This document shows, piece after piece, positions 1 to 12,838 of a DNA stretch of 64,000 bases. The stretch is taken from positions 51,014,855 to 51,078,854 of the forward strand of contig NC_044986.1 of the NCBI RefSeq assembly GCF_008728515.1, read 5' to 3'. The notes under the pieces were generated by a model. That model had not been told where the DNA came from, made no database searches, and saw nothing but the letters and a program-made list of their open reading frames with translations. Positions within the stretch are counted from its first letter, which is position 1. Each line of letters begins with the position of its first letter. The DNA comes from Papio anubis. Lineage: Eukaryota; Chordata; Mammalia; Primates; Cercopithecidae. Both the position numbers and the translations under genes were made by a program.

Positions 1-1465
1 AATTTCCTAGAGAATGAAGTGTTTAAATATTTTTTGTGAATAATATTCAAAACTTCATGCCATAATTTTCCAGAGAAGTTGCTGACCCTTGGGTAGCACA
101 AACTAACTCTGACCTGTTCAGGTCCCTTAATGATTATATTTAAGGGTAATTTGGGGGGCAAAGTTGTAGGGATTCAAGTTTCCTGCTCAGCACATAATTG
201 CAACAGCTGAGGGGTTAGGAGGTCACCACTCAGTGGAATTGGGCACCCATTAAATAGCACTTTTATTTCATAGGAGAATGAGTCCACAGTCAAGGGGATC
301 AAGTTGCTGAAACTTGAAGACACACATGTGCAGATACATTCACTCTCTCACACTTAGCCACAACTTAAGCAAACTAAAGAAACTAATAGTAAAGCCAATT
401 TTCTGTGGGAAAAAAACAGTTCACATGAGCAGATACAAAAAAGCTTCATACTTGCTGGGCAAACCACAGCAAGCATTTTATGCTCAAAATATGCTTCTTT
501 TACAGATTATTTGTTTCTCTAACGTTAAGCGACATAATAACTTAAGTATCTGGTTACTAGATTTGACAATTGGCTCTTTTGTGAAAGCAAATGAGTATGA
601 CTTGGAGTTAACCTTACAGGAGGCCATGGTATTATACTCTAGTTAACAATGACTTTCTGCATACATGCTACAAGTCCATCAAATCGATGGCCGTCTGTGC
701 GTACTAGAGACACGGAGTACCAACAGACTGAACGTGAAACTTGTTATTCAGGGCCCACCTTCTCTACAGCTACCAAAGTATATTTTTTAAACTAAAGGCC
801 ACATCACAAAGTGAGAAAGGTGTTAATACTATCTAGCATTAATTCTGAATTAGAAGGATAAAGTCGACCTAGATTCAAATTCTAAATTGTTAATGCTCCC
901 AGATACTTACAAAAGAGGTAGATATTCTAGTAAACTAAAACATCTGTAGTAAAAATATCAGTACACTCACAAAAAATATAAAAAATACTGTTCATTGTGA
1001 TGCAGAATTAGCTACTTTAACTCAACTACCAACTATCACCTCCAGCAACAACAATTCATAAAACAAATCATCAATATTTGCACACACACAAAATGTCAAT
1101 TCTGATGCCATTTTTCTATATTTTGTCAGGTTGAAGGAAGTAGAAAAAGTGGTTGAGGACTAACAATTCTTTCAAATAACAAACCAGAGTTAAAATTCAA
1201 AAGCTTCTGTCTTTGTAAAGATTACATTGTCATCTAAACAAAATTACAATACCAGACAGTAATCAGGAAGAATAAAAGGACAGGCAGTTGTGTTCACTCT
1301 TCCAGCAAATAATTACTTACACATCATTACTACTCTATTCTTTCAACAAGCATGACAGAAAGTAGCATCATGACAGAGATCATTGTACTGAAAGAATATC
1401 TTAACTTTCTCTGTGGTTCACTGCTGCCTTAAATTTGAAAAAAATAAGAGAAGGGCCAGGGAAGA
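1..1465. other. unique AT-rich sequence, no gene seen
   Basis: I recognise no repeat family here and no coding frame with codon structure. A 110-codon plus-strand frame at 314-646 has no recognisable domain and reads like random AT-rich sequence. A short (CA)4 tract lies near 1081. The interval sits just downstream, on the minus strand, of the candidate exon at 1472-1548, so it would be intron if that exon is real. Confidence 0.5.
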
Positions 1466-1548
1466 ACTTACTTGCGGTTTAAAGTTTCATCTTTAGTCCA
1501 CGTAAGATTATGCAGCAAGTTTTCTTGCCAAGGCTGCCTCTTGCACAT
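1466..1548 (-). other. candidate first coding exon with consensus splice donor (minus strand)
   Basis: Read on the minus strand, an ATG at 1548-1546 opens 25 sense codons (start MCKRQPWQENLL, end KDETLNR) and runs without a stop into a donor: the exon ends CCGCAA at 1472 and the intron begins GTAAGT (plus bases 1471-1466), an exact donor consensus. The ATG has G at -3 and is preceded in frame by a stop about 20 bases upstream, so this would be an N-terminal exon, splitting a codon after its second base. I do not recognise the peptide and cannot see the next exon, which would lie outside the window to the left. It could be an alternative first exon of a large gene, a non-coding RNA exon, or chance. 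The donor is strong; the rest is weak evidence. Confidence 0.3.
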
Positions 1549-1739
1549 CCCTTTAAAAAGAACCAATGCTCATAATCTAATTCCAAGACGATTCATTCAC
1601 ATGTTCCACCTCTTGTTTCTGTGAGGCATTGATATCCACTCTCATATCATCAAGAAAATGTTACTAGACATTTTTTTTTAAAAGCGAAACACTTCAACAT
1701 GTTAACTCAGAAAGCATACCATCATTCTCCACGTTCTGA

Positions 1740-2070
1740 GATGTATGCCACCTGCCTTAGTTATCACAAGCAACTAACTCTAAGCTGCTCGCAGGAATCT
1801 GTCTGCCCTCTATCTGTCGCTATTAGCTCAGCACGTTGATTTCACTGGCACTGAAGCAACAGCAATTAGCTATCTTGCTTCTCGCAGCACATACAGGAGA
1901 CAGCTGAGTGCGCTAAACCACACACTGACTGGTAAGCTCTTTGCACCAATTAGTAGCAGGTGCTACAGCCCAAAAGACAAATTGATGTCCACTGATCGTC
2001 GGTACTGGCTGCTTTATTGTCCTGTGTTCGTCAGCCTGTCTGATTCTCTGTTCTGTTTTGTATAGTTTTT
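1740..2070 (-). promoter_or_regulatory. CpG-richer patch, possible upstream promoter for the candidate exon
   Basis: About eight CpG dinucleotides fall in the 300 bases 1741-2040, while the flanking unique DNA is nearly CpG-free. The patch is not an Alu or any repeat I recognise. On the minus strand a TATA-like ctatacaaaa lies at about 2058-2067, upstream of the patch, and an inverted CCAAT-type attgg occurs within it. Its place 200-600 bases upstream of the candidate exon at 1472-1548 is what a promoter would show. There is no direct evidence of transcription. Confidence 0.25.
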
Positions 2071-2161
2071 TTTACTGTTTGTTACTTCTTTGGTGCTAAG
2101 AAGTTCAGCAGCTTACATTCAATAACAATATCGTTGACAAGACAAAATAATCTCTTAAGCT

Positions 2162-2200
2162 TCTTTCTCTCTCCCTCTCTCTTTCTCTCTCTCTCTCTCA
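2162..2200. repeat. (TC)n polypyrimidine simple repeat
   Basis: Interrupted CT/TC tract with a few extra T and C bases. It is followed at about 2250 by a short (AAAAC)n-like run. Confidence 0.9.
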
Positions 2201-5081
2201 TATTAAATCTACCCTCTTATAGCAAGCCCTCCACATCTTTGGGGCATAAAAACAAAACAAAACAAAAATTTCACAACTTCACACATTCTATAGGAGTCAA
2301 AAATAGTCTTTAGATTTTTACAGACACATGTGGCTAGTACTATATAAGGGTATCATGAAGAAATATACTATAAAAAATTATAGCATATTTCTTAAACACT
2401 GTAATATATGAAATCTCCAAAACAAAGTTTTACAGATGGACTGGTAAACTAGTAAAATACAATTATGTCATATAAATCAGAGAAACGTTTCTTAAGGAAT
2501 CTATCTTGCATAGTATTTATTTCAATTCCATATTAAATTTCACCCATGTATTCACCTGAGCATATTAGAAGGAAGGATCTAGAAACGAGCATTTAAGACG
2601 ATATTTTAGTAGTGATTGTGACAGAGCAAATAGACTGAGGCTGGTTGAAAATAACAGGTGAAGAGTATCACAGACAAAAATCCCCCAGAACACGTTTTCT
2701 TAATGAACCATGTGGATTATTTACTAGGATGCTACATTAACTCTATTTAAGAAGACAAATCACACCATCCCTACAGATACGTTGCAATATTTATACACAA
2801 ACATTTGCAGAAAATAACATCTCATTTAAAACAAACTGGACTTATCTTGCAGGCTCAGTTTTCCAGAGGGAGGGAAAAATCTTTAAGAAATAAATCAGAT
2901 AATTATAGATGAATACCTCAAGCCTCAAGTTGAACCTATTTGTTTTTATTTTATGTAACACTGAAACAAACTAAATTACTTGCTTCCTTAAAACCACAGA
3001 TCAGTGGGAGTCAATGAGGACTTGTAATAAGTGAATACATACAGTTGTTATAATTGATATTTTTAGATTTTAAAATTGATGTGTTAATAAAGATAACTTT
3101 ATTGACACATGTTTAAACAATGTGCATATTTTGCATGAGAAGATATTTTTTGGTCATTTCATTAAATGTTTCACGTGTGGAACAATCCATATATTGATAT
3201 TTGTTAAACAGAACAGCTGGTATTACAAGATTGTTTCAGTAACCATAAGAATTATTAAGTGTAGTTATTTTTACTAATGACTATTCAGCCTCATTCCTGG
3301 TAATGTTCAATTATAACTTTGATGACACATCAGAAATACAGCTAGAAAACAGAAAATATTATCCCTTCCTCATCATCTCTGAGCAATTATTATTAACTGA
3401 ACACTTGTCAATGACAACAGCTGATTTTCGTTTTTCAAAACTAAACTATAATATCTAGTTTTCAGAAAAACGCATTTAATGAAATGTGAAAAATGCAATA
3501 TTTACTGCAAGATGAATAAAGGTTAAGTTGTAACCAGTTTGAAAACACAGTAAGCAAAATGGAGTCACTGAAATATTTACTACTAGAGATGATAATTTCT
3601 TTGAAAAAAAAATACTGTGTAATATTCTCGCCCCTCTCCTGCATTGTAAAGTCCACTTGAATCCTACTCTAAATATGACATTTAACTGCCTTTTTTCTCT
3701 TAAAATATATCATGAACATTCACTTCTATAAACACATATAGGTTTAAATTATCACTGATGTTTCATTGTATGTATATGTGTATATTTTCTTTAACAAAAT
3801 ACCTATTTTTTTGGCAGATAGTTTCTAATTTTAATATATTTGTAAAATCCTGGTTTAAGATGCTTAACTTTCTGAACTTCCATTTTACCACCTTTAATCA
3901 AGGTCCTGGGTTAAGGTGCCTGGGGAGGAGTGGGCTGAAGCGCCCTGTGATTAGCTTGTGAACCTTTGTGCTCTGGCTTAGGGGTGTGTCTGAGGAAGGA
4001 GCACCTTTTTCTTCTTTCCACAAAGTCAACACCATGCCGTCTACTATTGATTTGTCTAAAGACGCTTTCTCTAAAATTCACAGAGGTGCATGTGACTAGA
4101 CACACTGCTTATACAGAGTGGTCAGTTACACGACAGAGGAAATGTAAACTGCCTACCACAAAGTCTGATACACAAGAGTTGCTCTTTAAATCATAACTGT
4201 CAATCATAGATACATGAAATTAGCTTTAGTTTACTTTAAGGTGGAAAGAGTTGTATTAGGTGCTTTAGAAAGATTTTGAACATTGAAAACATAAACATTT
4301 AAAACATTTAAACATTGATGATTAGAATTTTATTTAAAAAAATTTAAAAGTCATATAATACAGTTTAAAAAGGAATCATTAAATCTATCAACAACAGAAA
4401 AATGGATATATCCCTTTCATTACATAACGTTAAGGATAGTTATCTAGCTCTTTAAGTACTAATTATGAAATATATTAAAAAGTGGCAATAAATAATCTGT
4501 CAAATTTTTAAAGTTGAAGACAAATAGTATACATTTCCTGTTAATAACTGCATTCAAATATGTTCATATTCTTAAATACTGACAATGAAATGATGAATAT
4601 AAATTGGTGATTATTGCAGAGACCATACTGAATCTTTCCCTTATGTCTGTTTTCATGGATGTTTATTTCTTAAATTCCTTTTTAGCACCATCTTCTTGTC
4701 ATTCGCCTCCCTTTCCAAAACTAAGAAAAAGATTGAATATGTTTAACAGATATTTGTTTGTTCATATTGGTGCACAAATATATATTCTATGTGCTATTCT
4801 AAATCTTCATCTAATTGTATTAGAATTTTGTATTTTTCATTAAAAAATGTATTTTTTACATTCCACAAAGCAATGATATAGAAACACATAATGCTCTACT
4901 ATATGCCAAAATTAGCTGCATCCTACACACAGCTGTGAAGATTACCATAAACATTTGTGTTCATGCCAGTTCACCTGTGCACTGGTATTTAATGAACAAT
5001 AAAAAGCAAATATCTAGTCAAAGATACAAAGTTTCTTTTTCTGTGTTTAATTTTTTTGGAATTTTGACTTGTTTTAACAGC
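2201..5081. other. unique AT-rich sequence, no gene seen
   Basis: No repeat family recognised and no convincing coding frame. A GC-richer patch at about 3900-4140 is unexplained; short frames on both strands there are mutual shadows with no domain. The rest is AT-rich sequence with ordinary poly-A and poly-T runs. Confidence 0.5.
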
Positions 5082-5129
<48 letters not shown>

Positions 5130-5142
5130 GTATATATATATT
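5082..5142. repeat. (TA)n(CA)n(TA)n compound microsatellite
   Basis: A run of alternating AT, then about nine CA units, then a second AT run ending near 5142. The AT runs are self-complementary, so the block can fold. Length is likely variable between individuals. Confidence 0.95.
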
Positions 5143-6371
5143 CAGAGTTTGCTAGAGTGCAAAGCTAATTCTCTCACCAGCAAGAGAATTAAAATACTGT
5201 TTATGCCATTGTCTTACTCTGGCAAATTTATTTATTAACTAAATGTAATATTTCTTATAGGCATTTGACTCCAGTGTTTTGGTAGGGAACATTTCAAAGT
5301 ATCAGGTTAAATACAGCAAACCAATACTAACTCATATATTATTCTCAAATATATGTCTTTGAGAAAGGAAGACATAAGAGGATTTTGTCTATCCTTCCAG
5401 GATGAGGGCCGAGTCCTTGAGTCAATAGGAACTGCAAAGTAAAGAGAGGTAGAGAAGGCATTTTTTAAAACCCAGATTAAAGCTTTACTGAAGGAAAGCT
5501 TCTGCAGTATTATCAAAATAGCCTTGCTCATTACAAGCAGTGTCTCACCAAGTTGCCTGGGATCAAGTCATTCTAGAGCACTTATTGTCAGCAGTCATTT
5601 AGAGTTGAGATTCAAAGCTGTTGGGTATAATCACAATAAGACCTCAACCAGGGACTTGGCAACTGGAGAGTCATCTGTATTTACACCAATAAGTCTTTGT
5701 CATGATTTCATGTTGCATAGCTTTATTTTTTATTCTGATACTCTTTTATTGTCAGAATTCAAGGTAGACATAGTTAATTTAGTTTCTTGCCAGCAATATC
5801 TACTTTCACTTTTTCTTTTTAACCCTAGTACTTACCTGTTTTATAGTGACAATTCGAGGGATAAGGAACAGTATAATCTTTATTTAATACTTGTCTCTGC
5901 TGAGTTTCCAAAGGGCAGGCTATCATTTGAGAAAAGCAATTTGGGATATAATACAGTAGCTTAAGGGCAATGCTCCAAGAAATAACTAATTTCATAAAAT
6001 TATAGTTGTATAATAAACATACAATGTGATTTAGTAAAATATGTAAAGATGTTGAATTGTTCACATCATTTTTTAAAATATAATTCTTAAAGAGTATTAA
6101 ATTTAGAGCAAGAAACTTATTTATATGCATTTCTGTTGGGCTTTCAAATAGGGACTATTTCTATGCTTGAGTGAGATTATATTATAAAGTCAAATTATTT
6201 GAGTATTTCATATAATCTAAAATTATTTGAAACCTGGAAAATAAAGAGAAGTACAGATAATATTTGTAAAATACTTTTTTAATTTAACATATTTACTGTT
6301 TAAAACTATTTTATACTTGGGGATATTTCTGGCATTTTCCAAAGGAGAAAAATTTAGACTTTACAATATAG
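5143..6371. other. unique sequence, no gene seen
   Basis: A 146-codon plus frame (5524-5964) and a 101-codon minus frame (5825-6130) overlap here. Neither shows a domain, and both look like chance. No repeat recognised. Confidence 0.5.
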
Positions 6372-6400
6372 AAAAAAAAAAAAAAAAAAAAAAAAAAAAC
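6372..6400. repeat. pure poly(A) run of 29
   Basis: Twenty-nine consecutive A with no recognisable SINE or LINE body directly before it on either strand. Confidence 0.95.
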
Positions 6401-6439
6401 TACATACACTACCTCTTCACAATTCCAGTTCTTATATGC

Positions 6440-7343
6440 CGTATGTATTAGTATTGTATTGTTGTATTGTTGTATAACAAATTATCCCAATTTTAGTAGC
6501 TTGAAGCAACACACATTTATTATCTCAAACCGTGTGAGTCAGAGGTCCAGGTCAGGGTCTTACAGGCTCTAATCAAGGTATTGGCTGGTCTGAGTTCTCT
6601 TCTCGAGGCTCAGCTGGGGAAGAATTCAGGTTGTTTGGGAAAAAAGTCATTTGGTTATGACTACATGACTGAAGGCTGTGGCTTGTATTTTTTTTTTTTT
6701 TTTTTTTTTTTTCCTGAGATGGAGTCTTGCTGTGTCACCCAGGCTCCTGTGCAGTGGCGCGATCTCTGCTCATTCACTGCAACCTTTTCCTCCCGGGTTG
6801 GAGCAATTCTCCTGCCTCAGCCTGAGTAGCTAGGATTACAGGCGCCCGCCACCACACCTGACTTTTTTTTTTTTTTTTTTTAGTAGAGATGGGGTTTCAC
6901 CATGTTGGCCAGGATGGTCTCCAACTCCTCACCTCGTGATCCGCCCGCCTCGGACTCTCAAAATTCTGGGATTACAGGCGTGAGCCGCGGCGCCCGGACC
7001 GAGGCACCACGCCAGGCTTAACGACTCTCGGCTGAAACTTGCTAAAGGCATTAGCGACTCCCCTTAGTTCCTTCTGCCACATGACCTCTTCAAAAGCAGT
7101 TTACAACATGATTGTTTGCTTTTTCAAGGCCCACCAGGAGAAGCTATGTATACTAGCAAGATAAAACCTTACATCTGTATTGCAACGTAATCACAGGATT
7201 GATACTCTATCACCTTCGCCTTAGTCTATTGGTTATAAGCAAGTTATGATTTCCTCCCGCACTCAAAGGGAGAGGGTTATACAAGACATAATGCTACTGG
7301 CCCAGATAATGGGACCATCGTAGAATACTGTCTGCTATGCTGA
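6440..7343 (-). mobile_element. old LTR-like interspersed repeat, split by an Alu (family uncertain)
   Basis: The left part ('gtattgttgtataacaaatt', then a run resembling 'agtggcttaaaacaacac...tttattatctca') and the right part (after the Alu: 'tctattggttataagcaag', 'ctcaaagggagagggttat', ending near 'ctgtctgctatgctga') match a common old mammalian LTR-type repeat read in reverse orientation. I think it is of the MaLR/ERVL class but cannot name the subfamily. Diverged and non-coding. The Alu at 6688-7000 inserted later. Confidence 0.45.
6688..7000 (-). mobile_element. Alu SINE (S-type), minus strand
   Basis: Begins with a T-rich run (poly-A tail in reverse), followed by the right monomer, the mid A-rich linker (a second T run at about 6863-6882) and the left monomer ending 'gccgcggcgcccggacc'. 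Nearly full length. It interrupts the older repeat 6440-7343. Confidence 0.95.
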
Positions 7344-8567
7344 ATTAATTCCTAAAGTATTTAGCATATTCAGTTAGACAGCAAATTATATCTAAATGTG
7401 TACAAATAGTAATTTGGTAAAGTTGTTAAAGATTCTGAACAAACATACTTTCAACAGGTTTAAAAATATAGAACATTTTATATGTAAAATTATACATAAT
7501 TGTATCAGAGAAAAAATAATATAAGTCGCATCAAATTACAAGCACTTTGATCACTTAGTTGACATATTTGAAACTAGAGCAGTTGAGAAAAATATTTCCA
7601 AAAGTAAACCAAAATAAATGTTAAAATAATCTCAGTATAACCTTAAGCTACATGCAACAGAGGTACACCACATATTGTAGGATAGTGGCTACTATAAATT
7701 GTACTTTTTATATAACTTGCTAGGAACTTGGAAACTTTTTTTTTTCTCTTTAGTGAGTAAAAGAAAATGTCAAGCCAGACTTATGTTGTCTGTCTTTAAT
7801 AGAAAACTCCAGAGAAGATTACCAAGTTAGCCTCTTGATTTCTTGAGTCTAAAACTATTGCTACAAGGTTTACTTATTTATATATATTTAGGAATATATA
7901 ATATATTGATAATATTTATATATAAATATGGATAAAGTATGCATATACTTATATATTAGTGTAAAAATTCACATGTAAACAAACACAAAGCTATTTAATA
8001 GGTAATGATTGGATTATTTGGGTCATGTAAAGTTTTCATTATTAGGCTTTAAATTATAGAACGAGTATAGATTTAAAATTATCTTCATCACTTTTCTACA
8101 TTGATAGTTTATGGAAAAATTATCAGCATAATATTTTGCTGACCTTAAAATGGCCTCAGTCATTTCTAATTACAACATTAAAATTTTAAAATGTGTATAA
8201 ATTTTATAGTTCTTTGGCGTTCCCAGTTTCAACAAATATTAGCCAAGTACTTTCTATACCAGACACAACCTTAGATGCATTTATCTAAATATTATCTTTA
8301 GATAAAATGAGACAAATCACCTATGTTTGCTGCAACCGAGACTGATATTATATCAATTTTTATATTTATACTGGTTTCTCTTTAACTCAGTAATCACTAT
8401 TTTAGACCACTTCAAGGAACAAATTTTGAAGCAAATTTTTAAAAATAATTTATTCTGTCATCCTTTGTCTTTTTCATTCTCCTCCAAAAGCAGTCTTAGA
8501 CAAGGGTGTTGAGGGAAAACTGGCATTAATGCAAAAACAGAGCGCACATGTGTCAGGCATTCCCAAA
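7344..8567. other. AT-rich unique sequence, no gene seen
   Basis: No coding frame or repeat family recognised. Very AT-rich patch at about 7880-7960 with TATATA-type low complexity. Confidence 0.5.
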
Positions 8568-8671
8568 CCAATCCCCCAAAGAGAGGGAATACAGAGTCGG
8601 AATTACTGCTGAGCCCAGCAATCTCCCATAGAGAGGGAATACAGAGTCGGAATTACTGCTGAGCCCAGCAA
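8568..8671. repeat. two-copy tandem duplication, 50-bp unit
   Basis: A 50-bp unit starting 'caatcccccaaagagaggga' at about 8569 is followed directly by a second copy from about 8619. The last 41 bases of each (8581-8621 and 8631-8671) are identical, and only two substitutions occur in the first 12 bases. The near-identity says the duplication is recent relative to the surrounding repeats. Confidence 0.95.
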
Positions 8672-11600
8672 GCTGCTGCTTTGCATGGCAGAGCAGATTG
8701 AAAACAGCTAAGAGGTGTTGAGTAGATGCAGTCATTTTATTCACTTGCACTCTATCAAGTAAGTCAATAACCCAGGCAGTCTCATCTTTTAGCTCCTATT
8801 GCCACCTTTTAGAGTCACCACCAAAACCTGGATCCTAAAGAATAATGGACAGCTGATTTATTTCTTGGCAATTATTCAGCTAGTTCCAAAATGTATAAAG
8901 TTTTCTTCCTTCAAATCCATGTTCTGCTGGAATGAAGGAATTTGTAACAGCTTTATAGCTTCATTTAAAGGAGTTTCACAATTTCCATAGCAACAGATAA
9001 CCATGTCACATATTTTGGAACAAGGTCAGGTTCTACTCCAGACTCAAAATGATATGACAGGATAATTCTGCAGTTAATGGAAACAGGTAGAAATATAGAA
9101 TCAGGGATACCTTCCAAAGACACATTATATCTTTAACAAAACTCAAGTTCATTTTTAGGCTGATTTAGCTCTAGAGAGAATTTAAGTGACTGAGAAAAGA
9201 AGGAAAAAAAAAAAAAAAGATTGTATTAAGAAGCTACCCTAATGCTGACAACCTGAGGAACAGTATTTTTCGTCCTGATCTTGACAATAAAATCTGACCT
9301 GTGTGGCCATAGTAAGAGAGGATAAATTACAATGAGGGATATACTCTTTGCAAATTTTTAAGGTCTGAATATTATTTGTAAATTACTTAACGATAGGGTA
9401 TCTTTCTCTATCATGTTAGGAAAGCTGTTAGATTCTAAAATTGCCATTGATTTGTACAATCTTAATCCAGTATCAACATTCTCTGTCAGTAATATCTTTT
9501 TAGATTTTGGGTTTACTTAAATTTATAGGTTAAATAAAGGAAATATAAAACTCAATCTATTAAGATCACTCCCACACAATTCTGACAGTATCAATGAAAC
9601 TTAGTTCTGGGGAATTTCAAAAAAGACATTCTGGCAAAAAAGAAACTCTGTAAATGCTGCAATCCTTAGCATTTTTATGTTAAATGCCAACATAGTAAGA
9701 AATCACAAGTTTGGCAAATTTATTTCAACAAAATTATAATGAGAATCCAGTTTCCTGTATAGAGGAACGCTTATTACACACTATGTATACATTGTATTAT
9801 TATCTCATTTTCAGAAACCTCATCTTGTCTCAATCCATGGAAACACTATCTGAAATGCTGCTTGTTTATTTATTCAATATTGAATGCCAATAATGTGCCA
9901 GGCAAAGCTGTAGGGATTGGTAACACAGTAATAAGACAGGCATGAACAAAGCATGTAAAAGAGCGGATATTCCTCAGAATAAATCTGGATCATTGAAAGA
10001 GACAAAGAATAAAAAAGACTTTATTGGACAAGGAAGTTGACTATATTGTCAGTTTGCTCAAGCCAGAATTTTCCCACTTTAATACTTTTGAGTAATTGGA
10101 ACAAATGTAGCTAATTTTTCAGTCGCCTTTGCTATTAGAATGTGTTACACTAAACATTAGTAGGTGTAAGACTTGAAAGTACATTTTGAGGGTACCAACT
10201 TAAATACACAGAGCAGATACTTCTCTCAGTTTCAATCTGATCCAACATTTAATATACTTTCTTCTGAAAAGCGATACTGTTGTTGAATGTTTCTCAAGGT
10301 GTGCTTTTAAATAGCCTCAAGACGCTCCCCCCAAAAATGAATACTCAGGATACTGTAGTCAATTTTCAATAATAAATAATAAACACAGTACCGGATTATC
10401 TTCACCGTCACCCTTGCGGCCTCTTATAATAAGTGAGTCTGTGTGCAATGTTCAGGCATAAGTTTCGGATTTTCATTCTTATCTCAGAAGCATTGTTTTT
10501 ATTATTTTTTTATTTTTCACCTCTTAAGCCAAAGAACAATTCCACCTACTATTACAGCGTGCTATGTGACCTAGAATTTTCTTTATTACAGGAGTAGGAT
10601 TCCTGGAATATCCTGGCCTAGCCTTCTATTAGACGTCTATTAAGGAGTGAATGCCTCTTGCAATATTATGTCTTCCTGGTTTGCCTACTAATGTACCAAA
10701 TATGGATATTGTACATCTTTCTAGACATAACATCAACAAATTCCCTCCTCTGAATGATTAAAAAAACACAGATTTCATGATTCATATAATAAAATATATC
10801 ACAAGAAATAATATACTTTAATACCTTGATGGCACCCCAAATCTTTTGCATTGATTCTAACATTTTCACTCTGTATTTCATTCTAAAACAAGTGTCAGCC
10901 CCTAGAGTGTGTAATGAATGAATGTGTTCTGCTAAACTGTATTAACAAAGGACCTTATTTGAAAATATGGTGGGAGCCAATTTTATTTTTCTATCGATAG
11001 AAAAAAAGAATTGTAATAATAAAACTAAAATTTAATTTTCCAACTTAGCTGAATTCTGAATCAAATATGTTTTTCTTTTCAAAACACAGGCTAATTTTTG
11101 AGAAAACAGGTTTGATTAAAGTAAACTATGGATGATCTTCTACCTTAAGAAGTCTTTTAAACATAAGAATAATATAAAAATAGTATTATTCTTAGTAATA
11201 TTATGACTTTGGAGAATAAGTCAACAAGGAGTAGAAGAGCAAAAAGGATCTGTAGAAATCCGTTAAGTGGAGTAATCCATTATGCATCTATAGTTGTGAG
11301 TTTGAAGACTACAACAATTTTACTCATAGTTATTTCATACTTTTTAACAAGTAGAGTTTCAAAAATACATTGGGACTACTCAATATTACGTATATATATG
11401 TATATATATGTAAATATATATGTGACAAGTGCAACATCATCTTGACAAGACAAACAAATGTGACCATTTTCTTTAATGATTTGCTTCTAATAGCGTGTTC
11501 ACATAAGCAAATAAAATATTTTTCTTGAGAAAAGTTTATGGAGCACAAAAAACACATATAAATTCTCCAAGGCCCAAGCACTGATGGGTATTTGATATAG

Positions 11601-11707
11601 TTAATTTCATGGAAAATTCTAGTTTTGAGATCTTTGACCTCCTCCATTCTCTTTTAACTGTCGTTAGGCTGTAAAGTTTTATGAAACAGTACAACCAGCA
11701 CTAACTC
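8672..11707. other. mostly unique sequence; one old MIR/L2-type trace
   Basis: No gene seen. At about 9880-9960 the text 'aataatgtgccaggcaaagc' followed by a 'tagggattggtaacacagta' run resembles an old mammalian-wide SINE/LINE fragment. A 16-base poly-A run lies near 9205. Short AT-rich low complexity at 11390-11425. Overlapping short frames at 11203-11647 look random. Confidence 0.45.
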
Positions 11708-12054
11708 AGTTATAGCTAAATAATTTATTTTATTTTATTTTTAATTTTTGAGATGAATTTGTGCTCTGTCGCCAGGCTGGAGTGCAGTGGCAAGATCTCG
11801 GCTCACTGCAACCTCTGCCTCCCGGGTTCAAGCGATTCCCCTGCCTCAGCCTCCTGAGTAGCTGGGACTACAGGCATGTGCTGCCATGCCCCACAATTTT
11901 TTTTTTTTTTTGTATTTTAGTAGAGACGGGGTTTCACCATGTTGGCCAGGATGGTCTCAATATCCTGACCTCATGATCCACCCGCCTCGGCCTCCCAAAG
12001 TGCTGGGATTACAGGTGTGAGCCACCGCGTCTGGCCAGTTATAGCTAAATAATT
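11708..12054 (-). mobile_element. Alu SINE (S-type), minus strand, with target-site duplications
   Basis: The Alu body at 11726-12036 is flanked by identical 18-bp direct repeats 'agttatagctaaataatt' at 11708-11725 and 12037-12054. It starts with a decayed T-rich tail (TTTTA repeats), contains the mid linker T run near 11896, and ends 'gagccaccgcgtctggcc'. Full length; the perfect duplication shows it has not been rearranged. Confidence 0.97.
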
Positions 12055-12524
12055 AATATTTTAATAATGTATTTGTGCTCTTAGAATCATCTCAGTAAAT
12101 GTAACTAAACTGAATAATTATGAGTTTAACAACATGAATGCAGTCAGTTATTCTCAAAATGGCTGTTTTAAAACTCTTCAAAAGTTTATTTTTCATGTTT
12201 TAAAACTTCATCTTAAATCTTATCTCTTTTATAAATGTACATCAATAAATCATAATTTCTAAGGCAGCTGAACTGTAAGTCCTTCTCCAAAGAATAAGTG
12301 CATCTCTATAATTCTTAATTAATCAACATATTAAGCTAAGAAAGTAACGGAAATGATGAAAATATGAGAATATCAGTTGTGAAACATTTTTATAAAACAA
12401 TCCCAAGTATGAAGAAGAATAAGTTTCTATTTCAGATATGCAAAAACTTCCCCAATACCAGTTTAAAAAAACAAAAAGTAAACAAACAAAATTGTTGGTT
12501 CCTTCCAGTTGCCACCTTCTTCTT

Positions 12525-12527
<3 letters not shown>
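12055..12527. other. unique AT-rich sequence between two Alus
   Basis: No repeat or gene recognised. Confidence 0.5.
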
Positions 12528-12558
<31 letters not shown>

Positions 12559-12838
12559 CGGGGTTTTGCTCTATCGCCAGACTGGAGTACAGTGGTGTGA
12601 TCTCAGCTCACTGCAACTTCTGCCTCCTGGGTTCAAGTGGTTCTCCTGCCTCAGCCTCCCAAGTAGCTGGGACTACAGGCTCCTGCCACCATGCCCAGGT
12701 AATGTTTATATTTTTAGTAGAGACAGGGTTTCACCATGTTGGCCAGGATGGTCTTGATCTCTTGACCTCATGATCCGCCTGCCTCAGCCTCCCGAAGTGC
12801 TGGGCTGGGATAACAGGTGTGAGCCACCATGCCCAGCC
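12528..12838 (-). mobile_element. Alu SINE (S-type), minus strand
   Basis: Opens with about 28 T, then the full two-monomer Alu in reverse, ending 'gagccaccatgcccagcc'. A short local insertion ('gctggga' repeated) occurs at about 12801-12811. Directly followed by a second Alu fragment. Confidence 0.95.

Noticed and set aside
1875..1900. U6 snRNA-like text 'cttctcgcagcacataca'
   Set aside because: Only about 15 bases match the U6 5' end; the following U6 sequence is absent.
5524..5964. 146-codon open reading frame as a gene
   Set aside because: No domain, no promoter or splice context, and an overlapping antisense frame of similar quality.
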